Below, one piece after another: positions 47,715-59,342 of a stretch of 64,000 nucleotides of DNA; the first letter of the stretch is position 1, and each line of letters begins with the position of its first letter. A program made the position numbers and the translations under genes. The notes under the pieces were generated by a model, which was not told the origin of the DNA, made no database searches, and saw nothing but the letters and a program-made list of their open reading frames with translations. Source of the stretch: Valencia hispanica (lineage: Eukaryota; Chordata; Actinopteri; Cyprinodontiformes; Valenciidae); the NCBI GenBank assembly GCA_963556495.2, contig OY747711.1, positions 39,373,914-39,437,913 on the forward strand, in the 5' to 3' direction.

Positions 47715-50094
47715 AAATGGCTTCTAAAATTCTAGCAACGTGTCTGCTTCCTGTATGTGAGTTAAAACATTTAATTAGTGGCGGTTCTTGCACAAAGGCG
47801 CCCTGAGCAAGATTCTCTTTCTGCCACATGGAACCAAACACATGCTCACTTCTATGACAAAGCCTATTCAGAAAAAAAATACCAACAACCTTTAATGTAA
47901 CTTCACCGAAACATAAGGCCCTAGTATTTAATAAATACCTACATCTCATATTCAATAATATATTAAAGTTTCAAATTTTGTGTTTTCACAAATTTTTTAT
48001 TACAATTGAAGTTCCATGAATTCTGAATTGGCTTTTAAAGAATCTTTGTTCAGTGTAGAATTATCCAGGGGAGATAAGAACTCTATAAATATGTACAATT
48101 TTAGATGGGTATTTGCAGCATTACGTGCCCATGCCACATTGGAAGGTAACCAGTGTGCACATATCAAACATTGGCATTGTAAAAAGTTACTCAACATCAG
48201 AAAACTATGGACCTATTATGATGAGGATTTTATCATGATTAATTGCATGTGCCTGGGTCAAAACTGGGTAACTAAAAAAAAATAAGTAAAATCTAAATTA
48301 CACAAAGCTTTATAGTTATGCTCGTTACTCAAATCATCACTATGTAAAACAGCTGTACATGTGATAACTGTGCTTCCCAATAGAAAGGCTGGCAAAATCA
48401 ATCCACTTCTGCTGCCACAACACTGCTGTTCCGAAATGAACAAGCAGCAGATGAGAAGTGAGCAAGCCAGAATAAGTCTGTTTGTTAATGGATTTCTTTT
48501 CTGTGGTTGCTCGAGTTCCTTTTCTGTTTCTGATTATCTGCCTGTGACTTTTAGCGTGTTTACCCTGCATATTTTTTTCCTGTTTTACATTCCCTGAATG
48601 TCTTTTCACTTGGACTGTTAAGGTAACATGTTTTGAGGTATTCTCCACTAGGACTGAGGAGCCCAGACTTTCACACCAGAGAAACAGACGGCAGTCACCA
48701 GGTTTCTGCCTGAGTCAACTTCCTGCCTGTGAGCTCGTGTTTTTCTGGAATAATTTATGAAGACGAGAGTAAAAAGAGGAGACAGATGTCAAGAGTTATA
48801 CATCAAAAACTTCTATAATTCATAGCCAGGGTCTAATTTTCCCCTGCATCCTTAGCCACAAGAATCCTTTACAGCTGTTGACTGGTTGTTTCTTGATGAG
48901 TCCTTGATATAAACGGATAAAATACAGTTTTAATTTCTTCTCAGACTCCTCCTGCATTTTCACCTGTCTTATTATCACTTCTACTGACCCCTGCTCATAC
49001 CTTTCTCACATTCCTTCTTGCACAGAAAGCATTTCTTTTGCCTCTGGCCAATTCCTCATGTCCACACCTACCACTCTGCAGTCCCATGTGAATTCTGTTT
49101 CATATTTCAATCTCTTACTTTATTTATTTTTTCCCCTCTAGTTTATATTTTCTTCGCTTTTTCTTCCCATTCACACCCTCTGCCGCCTGTCAATAAATCT
49201 TTCCCTCAGGCTGTATTTTCCGTTAGCATCCTCCTCTCCTTTCTCTTAATGCCTTCACTTGCTGTCAATAATCTTTGAGACTGCTTTACGTCTTCCTTTC
49301 CAGCATCCTACTCATCATAAAAAGCGTCTTCTATTCTAAGAAGAAACGTCAAAGTAATGTTTCAGCCTGTTAAGCCCCTCCAGACAATAAAAATGAGTTG
49401 TAGTTTAAGCTTTTCATTTCTTTCCTATGCCCTGTTAACACAACATAACATATGTAAAAAATATACATGTCTGTGAGCAGCTTTTGGATCACTTCAGTAG
49501 TCAATCATGTAAAAAATATGTGGCTTTTTTAATCAAGCAGCAGGACAGCAAAATACATGGTGTCAAGAAAATGTCTTAAATTTCAACACAATGGTTTGTT
49601 TTGAAACAGAATTACAGTTTGATGCTAGAATCCATGCTTTTAACACTGATAGGATGAACATGACAACATGTCCTTTCCTTTTTATAGCGAGGCCTTGGCA
49701 TCAATATCAAACCAGGCAAATAAATTAATGACTGTCCTCACTGTGTAAACACCGGCATCAATTTTCTCCAAATTTGACAGCTGATTTAGAACAGAATGTA
49801 ATATGTTGCCCATGTTGGGATTAAAATAATCCTGTTATAAAAAACTGAGATACAGGCATTCCCTGTTTGTAAATGTATTCACCAGATGCAAGAAGATGCT
49901 GTTTACCTCAAGCTTTGACTTAGACAACTGTCCAGAAGGATTTAGTCTTAAATACAAAAGGCATTTATGTGAATTACTAAATGTAAAGTCCAGCTCAAAT
50001 CTTTTACAGGAGCTTTTGTGTCATGTCGTGTATCTGCTAAGGTACTGAATCTTTGAAGCTGGATGAATGATTGCTGACAAACTAAGATAATGAC
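47715..50094. other. No recognised feature
   Basis: AT-rich, with a pyrimidine-rich zone at 48940-49270. No gene or repeat family supported. Confidence 0.5.
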
Positions 50095-50260
50095 TGGACG
50101 ATGGAGCAGTTTACACTGCTGGCCTGCAACAAGAGGGCTGAAATCCTAGCTGGGGTGCGTTTTGTATGGAGTTTGGATGTTCTCCCCATGCATGCATGGA
50201 TTCTCTCGGGGTACTTTGGCTTCTTCCCACAATTCAGAACTGTGCCTCTTAAGTTAATGT
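50095..50260 (+). repeat. Dispersed teleost repeat fragment, plus orientation
   Basis: Blocks GGCCTGCAACAAGAGGGCTG, GGAGTTTGGATGTTCTCCCC, ATGCATGCATGGATTCTCTC and GGGGTACTTTGGCTTCTTCC are the 5' half of the family at 34897. Confidence 0.8.
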
Positions 50261-51139
50261 AATGTAGTGCCAAGAATGTAATTGGTTAAGATTATGGTTT
50301 AGCATATCAAGAAGTCATTCTTTAAGATACCTATCAGGAGGTCAGGTCATTTTGGAATCACTGAAACCAATGAACGCATTCTCCATTTTATCTGATCATT
50401 AGACCTTTGCCACAGTCACCTCTGTCACCCACCGTTCCTGTTGTTACCTTGTGTTCTGTAAATGTGTTGTTTTATTTTATTAAACCACCTTTTACTATAT
50501 AATGATTCTGCCTACCTCCTGCGTGTGTTTGAGTCTTTCATCACAAAACATTAAGACACACCAAGCATAAAGAATGAGCTTCTGTATTCCCTTATTATTC
50601 CTAAAAGGTTCCTATTTTTCCTCTGAAATCTCCATCAGATGAATGTTCCAGTAGCGGAAGTCCAAAAATGTCCAAAAATGACTTACTTTTCTTCACAATT
50701 CTATTGCCGGTGACTATGAAAAATAAGAAGAACATCATCAATTCAAACTATAAAAATGTTATGGTGTGTAATTGTTGGTCTCAGGACACGGTTCTTTGGA
50801 AGATTTTAGTCAAACCAGCAAAGATGAACTGTTGCTTAAAGTTCTGAGCTTTTCAGGAATAAAGTGGCGAAGGTCACCAAGCACACAGACGATCCTTCTT
50901 GATTTCCTCCACTACTCTTTAAAGGAAGGGTCCTTGATATCCTAGTTGTTAATGCATATGTTTGATTGTTGCTTGGTCATATAGAGAGATGTGGAAAATA
51001 AGTGGTTAAGAAAATCAGCTCTAGAAACGCTAATTCGTTCAGCTGGGTTGGATTTTTGAGTCGTTATTAATGTTTACTTCACATACAATGATTTTCAACA
51101 GAATTCATACTCTTTAAACCTTCTTACAATGCATTACAA
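50261..51139. other. No recognised feature
   Basis: AT-rich. A GTCCAAAAATG duplication occurs at about 50660-50680 and is trivial. No gene supported. Confidence 0.5.
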
Positions 51140-51690
51140 GCACAAACTTTGGGTTTTACTTCATAGACCTAACACAAATTAGAGAAAGATTGGGAATTGA
51201 AAATGAAATACATGTTTTTGTTGGTATTTCTATGAAGCCCTCCAAAAACAATTTTTTGTAGAACCACCTCTTGTCTGTGCAGAGTTGCAGGTCGCTCTAT
51301 CAACTTTGATAAGCTTCCTTGATTCTGGTGAAGAAAAGCGTCCCCACTGCATGAAGCTACCACCACCATGTTTGGTGCTTTAAACATTTTTTTTTGTTAG
51401 GTGACACTTGGTGTTAGTTTTCTGCCACACATGTTTTGCATGTAGACAAAAACCCAATATTTTGGTTTCATCAGGCCAGATAACCTTCTTCCATCCTCTG
51501 TGTGCTTCATGCAAACTGCAAAAAAAGGTCTTCTTTAGGCTGTTTTTAAACAACAGCTTTCTTTTTGTTGCTCATATTGCTTTAGTTAGTCTGATGTTTC
51601 ACACTGCATTCCTGCTTTTGGTTCAGTGTTATGGCCTCATGAATAATGCGTATAAAAGGATAAAGTAACTGGTTGCCAAAAGCTTTCTCT
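51140..51690. mobile_element. DNA transposon fragment (fish Tc1-like family suspected)
   Basis: Blocks CCACCACCATGTTTGGTGC, GTTAGTTTTCTGCCACACAT and TTTTGGTTTCATCAGGCCAG, then ACCTTCTTCCATCCTCTGTG and TGCAAACTGCAAAAAAAGG, match in order the transposase-derived body of a very common fish DNA transposon. Frames are broken. The superfamily is uncertain. Confidence 0.6.
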
Positions 51691-52397
51691 AATTGAGACT
51701 TTGAAGCCATCTATACCCGTTTGTAGATGTCTAAGATTCATTCATCCCGTCATCCATTCTGTTCCAGTAACATCGCTCTACCACTCTGATTCAAAGACTT
51801 CCTATCTTCTCCTCATTTTTTTCTTGCAAACCAACTACCCCCCTCCTTGTCCTTTTTTCTTTCTCACTCCCTCCCTACTGTACTCCTCTCATTCATCATA
51901 GTAAACCTTGGTGACAAGACAGTGCTGCTTGGTGGCAGCCCAGTTAGTGGTGCCTGACGTACACAGCCTTGAAGACAGCTTTTCAAAATGAAAGAGAGAG
52001 AGAGGTATTGAACAATATGGAAATGGCTAAGGTAAAACAAGGGCAATGGGGAAAGGAGAAGAAAAAGACTGAGGTCACATGTTCTCCCAGTGGAGCTGTC
52101 ATTGGCTAACATGCTCCACTCTGTGTGCCTGTGTGTTCAGTGGATGACCTTGAGAGCTATAGACTTGTAGGTGTTTGTGTGTTTATGTTTGTGTCTGTGT
52201 GTGATTAGTAGCTATATGCTGGTAGAAATGTCACCAGCTGTAATGCTAGACAAGAAATTGGTTATTCTTACCAACATTTTCTTTTTGGTCTCCATCTTTA
52301 ACTCTTTGGGATTTTTCAATGTGGTGTAGAAATAACAAATAAAACAAAGAAGCAAAATATGTGAAATAATCCTGAAATATTGTCATAATTTACCAAG
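51691..52397. other. No recognised feature
   Basis: AT-rich to pyrimidine-rich with a weak GTGT tract near 52150-52203. Forms the left flank of the ERV. Confidence 0.5.
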
Positions 52398-52401
52398 CTA
52401 C

Positions 52402-52974
52402 TGTCGGCTTCTTTCTCATAATGTGCTCTGCAACTCACTTCCTGCTCAGAGAGGTGGGGGCGCCGAACTCCAAAACCCCAGCGGAATCTGTTTCAAAATA
52501 AGACCCAGAACTGAGAGACAGAGAGTAACAAAAAAACACACACAATCATATTTCTGGTTTGGAAGAGACGCACCTGCAGATGGGAGTCAGACAAGATCTG
52601 ACTGACTGACTCGTTCTCTTACAAGGCTGTACCATTTTTATTTCAAGAAGAACAAAGAACATATCACGTGACTCCTCTCTCCTCCTTCTACATCTTGACA
52701 GGTCATTTATTTTCTCCAGGTCTCTTGACCTTACTATGAACTGGGTGATAACATGACTTAGAGTTATAGCTGATCCTCCCTGCTTTCAGTTCATATCTTT
52801 ACTCAAGAGTTTGTTTACTTAAAACCTTCAACCCTATAAAATACTGGTAACAGAGTCATGTTTTACTACCCTGAATAATATAAACAGGCCTGTTACTTCT
52901 AAAGCTTAAAAAAGATATAATTAAAACATATGTACTGCATAATAAAAATAGCCTCAAAAAAGTAGAATACAACA
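52402..52974 (-). repeat. ERV 3' LTR (573 bp)
   Basis: Same sequence and length as the 5' LTR, offset by 5979 bases. The AATAAA signal lies at 52642-52637. The 60-codon plus-strand frames inside each LTR are coincidental. Confidence 0.95.
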
Positions 52975-52986
52975 AATCCCTCTTTC
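52975..52986 (-). other. ERV polypurine tract
   Basis: Directly before the 3' LTR the minus strand reads GAAAGAGGGATT, a purine tract that would prime plus-strand DNA synthesis. Confidence 0.75.
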
Positions 52987-53030
52987 AATCTATTTTTCAA
53001 ATAGATTGACCACTCCTCTGTACTTCCCCA

Positions 53031-53261
53031 TCAGGCTCCATGTGAGGAAGCAACAGATATTGAACTTGCACATTTATCACCAACAGCTTTTTCAATACAC
53101 TTTGTGAGCAAAGAACGTATACAAGGAATACAACAACATCCACATAACACCACAGTTGACACAAATACTGCTAAAGAAACCCTTATATACATTGCCAGAG
53201 TCTTCCATTTACCAAACATATTATTTAACAAATTGTCCCTCTTTCTAACCTGATCATTCAA
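53031..53261 (-). pseudogene. ERV env transmembrane-subunit C-terminal remnant
   Basis: A 76-codon minus-strand frame lies just before the PPT, where env ends in simple retroviruses. Residues about 22-40 form a hydrophobic membrane anchor (LAMYIRVSLAVFVSTVVL), preceded by Gly-Lys-Trp-Lys and followed by a Cys cluster CGCCCIPC at 40-47, then a short cytoplasmic tail. Cys next to the membrane is commonly palmitoylated in retroviral Env. The receptor-binding surface subunit, fusion peptide and heptad repeats are not present. No membrane-fusion capability can be inferred. Confidence 0.65.
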
Positions 53262-53773
53262 AATGAGAAGAGTGTCTGTTTTTTTTATTATCCTTACCTT
53301 TAAGCAATATTTTTTTTCTTTAATTTATTATTATTGTTTTTTATGTTTTAACCTAATTCTCAATATTCTTTTAGTAAAAGCAAACTCTAGCAATTGTCAC
53401 CAACCCTAAAAACATCCTACAAAAACCACATCATAATGAAAAAAAAATAAGTAAAACAAAAATTAGTAGTCAGTCAACCTGATTATACTTTAAACACTCC
53501 TTAAAATATTTTATCTTATTACTAAAAAAGTTTTATAAAACCGTAAATACTGAATATAAAGAAGAAAATCTTACAAATAGACTACTTAAAAATTATTTGA
53601 CACCCTCTTAGGCAGTGTCTAGCAATCTGCACCTGTAAATAAAAATCGGTTAGACAACCTGTAAAATACAAGAAAAATGATTAGTAAGTGTTCAGTCTTT
53701 ATTATTTTGTTCTCTAGTCTTCGCTCTTGTTTATTTCTCTGGCAGCAGGTGGCTACCAGAGTGATGAAATGAT

Positions 53774-54047
53774 TCAGTACAGTGGAGTCTTTATTTTCCC
53801 AAAGTTACTGTCTTTTCTGCAGATCGCCCTCACTGAAATGACAGTTACTTCATTAACTGAACATTTCCCCCAGTAAACACAAATGCACAGACAGGCCCCG
53901 CCTCCAATAGCTTCCCCCACCGATTGTGAGGTGGTCAAAACCTGCTGTGAAATGTGTTTGATTTCTTGCGATCTTTTCTCTTCGGTATAATCCCTCTTCG
54001 AGAAAAGCAAGTCCAAATTGCTTATCTCGCCCAATTTTGTTGCACAT
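53774..54047 (-). pseudogene. Possible ERV env-region remnant
   Basis: Two overlapping minus-strand frames lie between the pol remnant and the transmembrane tail. One reads DLLFSKRDYTEEKRSQEIKH followed by an Ile-Ser-Gln-Gln stretch, with a helix-like charged pattern that would fit an env ectodomain segment. I do not recognise it firmly. Its position in the provirus is the main argument. Confidence 0.3.
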
Positions 54048-54368
54048 ATAGATTACACTGGATGATCACAGCAACTTCAACCAATCTTCTGGGTGGGTCA
54101 GGCCCCGCCTCCTGGCTTCGGCAGTCGACACCGCCTAGTCAGAACCGACACCACCCGCTGCAAAGAGATTCTCCCAGGTCAGCAGAGAGCTGCTGCAGCG
54201 TGAGGGACAGGAGAGGGGTCGGAAGGAAGGAGGAGACCAGGCCCTTCAGATGCTGATGATCACTGCGAGGGTCCGAGTGCGATGAAACCTGAGGTTCTCT
54301 GCCAGCTGTAAATTTAAAGTTGAATTAGACCGCTCGATGACGCCCTATTTCCCCACGCGTCAACAGTG

Positions 54369-55436
54369 TCAGCCTTGCTGTGACCCCAGTAGCAGTAACA
54401 AAACTGCTCTCCTCCACTGTGGTAATTCATAATGTATAACAGAAAACCCGTAGTTCGAATCAGTGTAAATCATGACGTCTTTATCTCTTCTCCATTTGCA
54501 TGCTTCAATAAGAGCCCTTATCTCAGCACGCTGTGCGCTCTGCTTGCCGTCCAGCTTCCCTGACACGACAGTATGTAGTGAATCTCCATTCTGCTCAACA
54601 ACTGCAAAACCTGATTTTAACTGGCCCTGTCCATCTCTAAAACAACACCCATCTGTATAGAGCACATAACCTGTAGGTAAAGTATCAGACCGTAAATCAG
54701 AACGTATTTTTTGAGCAACAGAATTCAGCCTGACACAGTCATGCTGCTCCCCAGAGGCGGTGATTTGTTCAGCCATGTTTATTCCTTCATGCGTAAAAAT
54801 AATGTTTGGTGCCTCCAAAACTCTGCTAATCCGCTGCTGATGCAAAGTAACAATGTGTGAAGTTTTCTCCACTAGGTGTGCAATTCCTGCTGCATGTCTC
54901 GTGCAAGGTGGCTGTCTCATTTCAATAGCTTGCAGCTTTATGCTAAGATACATAAGAATGTATCTCTGACCACCTTTTTTCTGAAACAAAATCCCATTAA
55001 CCACCCCATCTGTTTCTGATGTGTTAAGAAAAAATGGACATGTATAGTCAGGAGTGGCTAAATCAGCTGCTTGTGCTAGAGCCTGTTTCAACTTAATAAA
55101 TGCCTCCTCAGCTGGTATGTCCCATTCTAATTTAGCATGCAGATTTTTCATACCATGAGCATTTACAAGAGCCCTGAGTGGTGTGGTAAGGTTTGTGTAA
55201 TTAGGCACATAATGTCTGGAAAAATTTGTCAGTCCCAGAAATGACAGCATTGAGGATAGCAAAGAGTCAGGCACGACCTTTAAGGCCTCCACTGCATCAG
55301 GATGATCTGTTTTTTCTCTGCCATGATTTCTAGAAAGCTGCAAATGTTCCAGAATGGTAGTTTTCGAGAGCTGCGTGTCTATTTTGTACATCTGAGTAGA
55401 AGGAGAAAAAGAGACTGAAGGTGGGTGTGAACCCAA
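54369..55436 (-). pseudogene. ERV pol remnant: RT connection and RNase H
   Basis: A 355-codon open frame on the minus strand. Residues about 65-210 are the reverse transcriptase thumb and connection (FLGLTNFSRHYVPNY, then LATPDYTCPFFLNTSETDG). Residues 255-345 are RNase H with acidic residues Asp262 (YTDG), Glu305 (AQRAE) and Asp326 (YTDSN). These carboxylates would degrade the RNA strand of the RNA-DNA hybrid during reverse transcription. The frame stops before the last conserved His/Asp of RNase H and before integrase. The fingers and palm, including the YxDD active site, are missing upstream, where residues 1-60 read through unrelated sequence. It is gamma-like by RNase H style. The product, if made, could not polymerise DNA. 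Confidence 0.88.
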
Positions 55437-55536
55437 TCCTTTAATTCAACTCCCCTTTTTACCATTCCCCCCAAATCTTTAGCTTGATGTTTCGGATGCA
55501 ACAAAAGCGATATGTGTGGAAGCGCTTCAGCTTCCA

Positions 55537-56230
55537 TCATATACCATTTATGCTGTTTTGAAGTGAGATGAGCAAACAGTGCAATACCTTCCTTCCCACA
55601 AAGCATGGACCCGAAGCCACCGACCAACTTTGGCCTTCAAGTTCTGTTTCAAATTGTTCCTGGTATAAGGTAGGATCGCCCCTCTCATAAAGGAAGGTAA
55701 CATGGAAAGGGTCAGGCAGTGGAACAAAAGGCTGGAGTTCAAGCAGCCAAGGCTTCCAGCATCTCAGAAAGTCAGCCGCAGAAGATTCATGTGCAGACAT
55801 CGTAGTCAATCTGGCCCAGAAAATATCAGCCACTTGTGAAGTGTCATCCTTCAGCAAAAATTGACCACTCATGGTGTCACAGCAATGCGTACGTCCATTC
55901 GGAAAAGTCACCATAAGTCCATCAGGGGTACATAGAATAGTAGCACCAAGTTTGATAAGCAGATCTCTGCCTAACAAATTGACAGGCGTGGTTTGAGCAA
56001 TGACAAAAGGATGTGATAGTCTTTGATCACCCACTGAAACAGGCAATGGTTGAGTTATAGGGAGAGTCATTAAAGCCATATGTAGAGGTGGCTGACCGGG
56101 AGGTATAGCGCCCCCTTGTGGGTGTGGGCACTCCCTCACCCAGTGTTCATTGGAGCCACACCTGTGACAACCGTTAGCACCCGGCTGCCCTCTCCCCATG
56201 CCTCTAAAATCCCCAAACCTGGAGCATTTC
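55537..56230 (-). pseudogene. ERV gag nucleocapsid and protease remnant
   Basis: A 220-codon minus-strand frame (56199-55537) begins in the nucleocapsid. A CCHC zinc knuckle, CHRCGSNEHWVRECP, spans residues 11-25 (Cys11, Cys14, His19, Cys24), with a basic Arg-rich stretch just before it. A protease C-terminal block, NLLGRDLLIKLGATI, follows at residues 74-88. The protease Asp-Ser/Thr-Gly active site, expected between these, is absent, so an internal deletion fused nucleocapsid to the end of protease. The rest of the frame (about 120-220) is not recognised and may be the linker before reverse transcriptase. Nucleocapsid packages the RNA; protease matures the particle. A chain with the knuckle could bind RNA but not cleave. 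Confidence 0.8.
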
Positions 56231-56339
56231 CTGAAGCATTATACGCCAAAAACAATTTATCGGTGTCTTCTAATTTGTTGCTAACTAAATTTAGTAGATA
56301 TCACTTTTCCTCCCCAGAACACATTCTGTGAGAGACTTC

Positions 56340-58340
56340 TCTTATACTCCCCTCGGGCACCATGACGAGCCCACCTGGCCGTCATAAGGCCCTGGAATTG
56401 GTTTTTATCTTCTTTATTTTTTACCGGGCTTATCCACTAAAACAGAATATAATTTAGAAATGTATATTAACAATTGGGCATCTAAAGTACGTCAGTTTCG
56501 TCCCTGTGGAGCAGGAAGTAACCTATATTCGGCTGCCATTGAATATTCGTAACAAAAATCCAAAATGGATTAAAATTTTTAAAAAAATAGGTTATTTGTA
56601 TTAACTCTATAAATTATTTATTTTAATTGATAAACTATCAATTCGTAGGCCCAAATTTATCCCAATATTAATGCAGTTAACAGTAAAGGCAGGCACAGTT
56701 TTTATTTATTTAATTTATTTCTTTTTATAGTGAAGGAGTTTATATATTATTTATCCATGCAACATTAACCTTAATAATGTTTTAGGCAAAGCCGAAACGA
56801 AGGAAAGCTAAAAAGGTTTATAACGCACTGTTTATCTTATCATTAATTTATTTATATACGGAGATTATTGCCGTTTCATCTAAAAATCAAAGAATTCCTA
56901 ATAGGGTCCGGCCTACACCAAAACTCGGGATGCACTTTTTGGTGAAACACACGAAAAAATAGAATTCTCCCAATATAAGGCAATTTGTATTTATCATTAA
57001 AACATATACTGAAAGAAATACGTTTAAAACTCGCTTTGCAACACAAAATCGTCAACAGTTTGCTCCAAAAAAAAAACTCCGCCGGACTGACAGATCAAAG
57101 TCCGGCCCAATAAAACTTCCGTGTCACACCGCGGAATGAATACGCCGGTGCACAGATGTCTAATTCTGCACTACGATGCTAAACCTAACAAACCGTACTC
57201 ATAAGTAAACCAACCAAGAACAAAATGCCTCCAACAAAACCACACTTCGCCATCAATACTCGAATGACTGTTTAACCGAGCCAAATAAATACAGTTCGGA
57301 AGCTAAGCTACCAAAGATTAGCTGTCATCATGAGCAACCTAGCTCAACCGGAAGCCAAACGTGACCGCTCCGTTATCATAAAAAAGTTATTTTATATATA
57401 TTCTATAGAGTTTACTACCAGTTATTCATAATAACAGTCCTATATATATGTGTTCAACAATGCTTTAGACGTGTTCACGTAGTTGCACAAGGTTGAACGC
57501 CTTTATTTCCAGGTGAAACTCATCCAAACTGTGCGTTAGCCGTAAGCTAACTTATGGTGGTACTTTAGCTGACTGAAAATGATATTCCCTTATTCCTCTA
57601 CAATGTCAAGCTTCTACGCTTATTGTCTGTACAAGAAGCGCGGGCATTGTCTAGGCGTTTAAGATTCGCAGAGGAATTATGGTTTTAGATTCAGTCGGTT
57701 AGTTCCCCTAAATGAGAAGTTTATATGCGGCCGGAATTCAAGAAGCTAAATGGTAGCTACTTTTCCGTCACCGCGACTTCTCCAATCACACACACATTCA
57801 TCCGAGAGAAAGAAAGAACAACAATTTTCACAATCTCATCAAACACTAACCTCTACCGGAGCCACCTAAAGCCGGACCTTTAAACACAATCCAATTCACG
57901 TGGCTCAATCGTGCGTTTGGAAGATACGCCAGCCTCTCCAAGGTAATCCGTCTAGACAACAGAGAACACATAGGCTCTGCTGCTGTCTCTTCCGCTTGTC
58001 AGCCTCAGAGAATTTCCGATAGCGTCCCATCGGAAGTGAGCGGCCAACTCTCAAGCCCCCTGGTCCGTACTTTGGTCGACCCTCAACCGTAAAAACAACA
58101 CGTCAACATTAAATGGAGAACGTTTAAATCGATCAATACCTATTAATTTGGTGTTAGCGCTTTTTCAGATTGATACAAAACCACCCGGGTGTTGATTAGC
58201 AAGGATCAATCCAGTCGCTCTCCGATTCTCTGTTGAACTCAAAGAAAAAAACACAAAATCACTACAATTGCCACAAACACCTGTATCAATCAGTTATGCC
58301 ACACTCATTACTCACACTCAATCTCTCCCAGCCCTGAGAA
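56340..58340. other. Non-retroviral-looking interior of the ERV
   Basis: Where leader and gag should lie, about 2 kb shows no recognisable matrix or capsid frame on either strand. It is AT-rich at 56400-57050 and CpG-containing at 57050-58200. It includes ETS-like ACCGGAAG (57349-57356) and TCGGAAGTGAG (58030-58040) motifs. A plus-strand splice-donor-like CCAAG/GTAATC lies at about 57940. The part nearest the PBS is probably retroviral leader. The rest may be foreign or host sequence. Confidence 0.4.
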
Positions 58341-58359
58341 AACTCAAAACCAAATCAAA

Positions 58360-58377
58360 TGCCCGCATCCTCCACCA
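58360..58377 (-). other. ERV primer binding site, tRNA-Ala type
   Basis: Three bases after the 5' LTR the minus strand reads TGGTGGAGGATGCGGGCA. Its complement TGCCCGCATCCTCCACCA matches, with one difference that I can recall (TTCTCC against TCCTCC), the 3' end of vertebrate tRNA-Ala including CCA. The tRNA would prime minus-strand DNA synthesis. Confidence 0.75.
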
Positions 58378-58380
58378 TAT

Positions 58381-58953
58381 TGTCGGCTTCTTTCTCATAA
58401 TGTGCTCTGCAACTCACTTCCTGCTCAGAGAGGTGGGGGCGCCGAACTCCAAAACCCCAGCGGAATCTGTTTCAAAATAAGACCCAGAACTGAGAGACAG
58501 AGAGTAACAAAAAAACACACACAATCATATTTCTGGTTTGGAAGAGACGCACCTGCAGATGGGAGTCAGACAAGATCTGACTGACTGACTCGTTCTCTTA
58601 CAAGGCTGTACCATTTTTATTTCAAGAAGAACAAAGAACATATCACGTGACTCCTCTCTCCTCCTTCTACATCTTGACAGGTCATTTATTTTCTCCAGGT
58701 CTCTTGACCTTACTATGAACTGGGTGATAACATGACTTAGAGTTATAGCTGATCCTCCCTGCTTTCAGTTCATATCTTTACTCAAGAGTTTGTTTACTTA
58801 AAACCTTCAACCCTATAAAATACTGGTAACAGAGTCATGTTTTACTACCCTGAATAATATAAACAGGCCTGTTACTTCTAAAGCTTAAAAAAGATATAAT
58901 TAAAACATATGTACTGCATAATAAAAATAGCCTCAAAAAAGTAGAATACAACA
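58381..58953 (-). repeat. ERV 5' LTR (573 bp)
   Basis: On the minus strand it starts TGTTGTATTCTAC and ends AAGCCGACA. A polyadenylation signal AATAAA lies at 58621-58616 and a palindromic CACGTG lies just upstream of it. I see no difference from the 3' LTR over its whole length. Confidence 0.95.
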
Positions 58954-58957
58954 CTAC

Positions 58958-59342
58958 CCACAGAAATATGTGATTGTATTCACTGATATTAAAACAGCTC
59001 AGGGAAGGTTTTCAGTTTAAAAGCTAAAGAATCTAAAAAAAGCTTACTCTCAACCTTGTGGTCCTCAGCTGGTCATTTTCACACTGATTTCAAAGGGATG
59101 CTTGTAATTCCAGTCTCCAGTGTGGCAGCAGAGTGTGGATTCAGTCACCATTATGCACAGATGGGCGGGTGTGCAGTTCACCTCAGTGTGGAGCATTCAG
59201 GTTACAGCATATGAAGAATTTAAAATTAATACATGTAGTTTAATAATCGGCACTATGTGTGATAGTACCGTGTGGATTCTCTGCTCAGTTTGTTCAGATT
59301 AAATAATAATTGAAATGAATATACAGTTTTTTACCATTTTAA
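58958..59342. other. Flank between ERV and TTAA element
   Basis: AT-rich. A 60-codon frame at 59120-59302 has no recognised features. Confidence 0.5.

Larger units (their letters stand above)
52402..58953 (-). mobile_element. Defective gammaretrovirus-like ERV with identical LTRs (6.55 kb)
   Basis: The provirus lies on the minus strand. It has two 573-bp LTRs that I read as identical, TG...CA ends, and a 4-bp CTAC target duplication (52398-52401 and 58954-58957). It also has a PBS, a PPT and a few internal fragments: nucleocapsid/protease, RT-connection plus RNase H, and the env transmembrane tail. A 4-bp duplication and this RNase H type fit gamma/epsilon-like retroviruses. Missing or unrecognised: matrix and capsid, the protease Asp-Thr-Gly site, the RT palm with YxDD, integrase and the env surface unit. 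The fresh LTRs and dead interior together point to recent mobilisation in trans. Confidence 0.92.

Noticed and set aside
54472..54660. Plus-strand frame opposite RNase H
   Set aside because: Shadow of the pol frame on the minus strand.
52423..58584. Identical 60-codon plus-strand frames at 52423 and 58402
   Set aside because: They lie in the two LTRs on the opposite strand to the provirus; identity comes from the LTR duplication.
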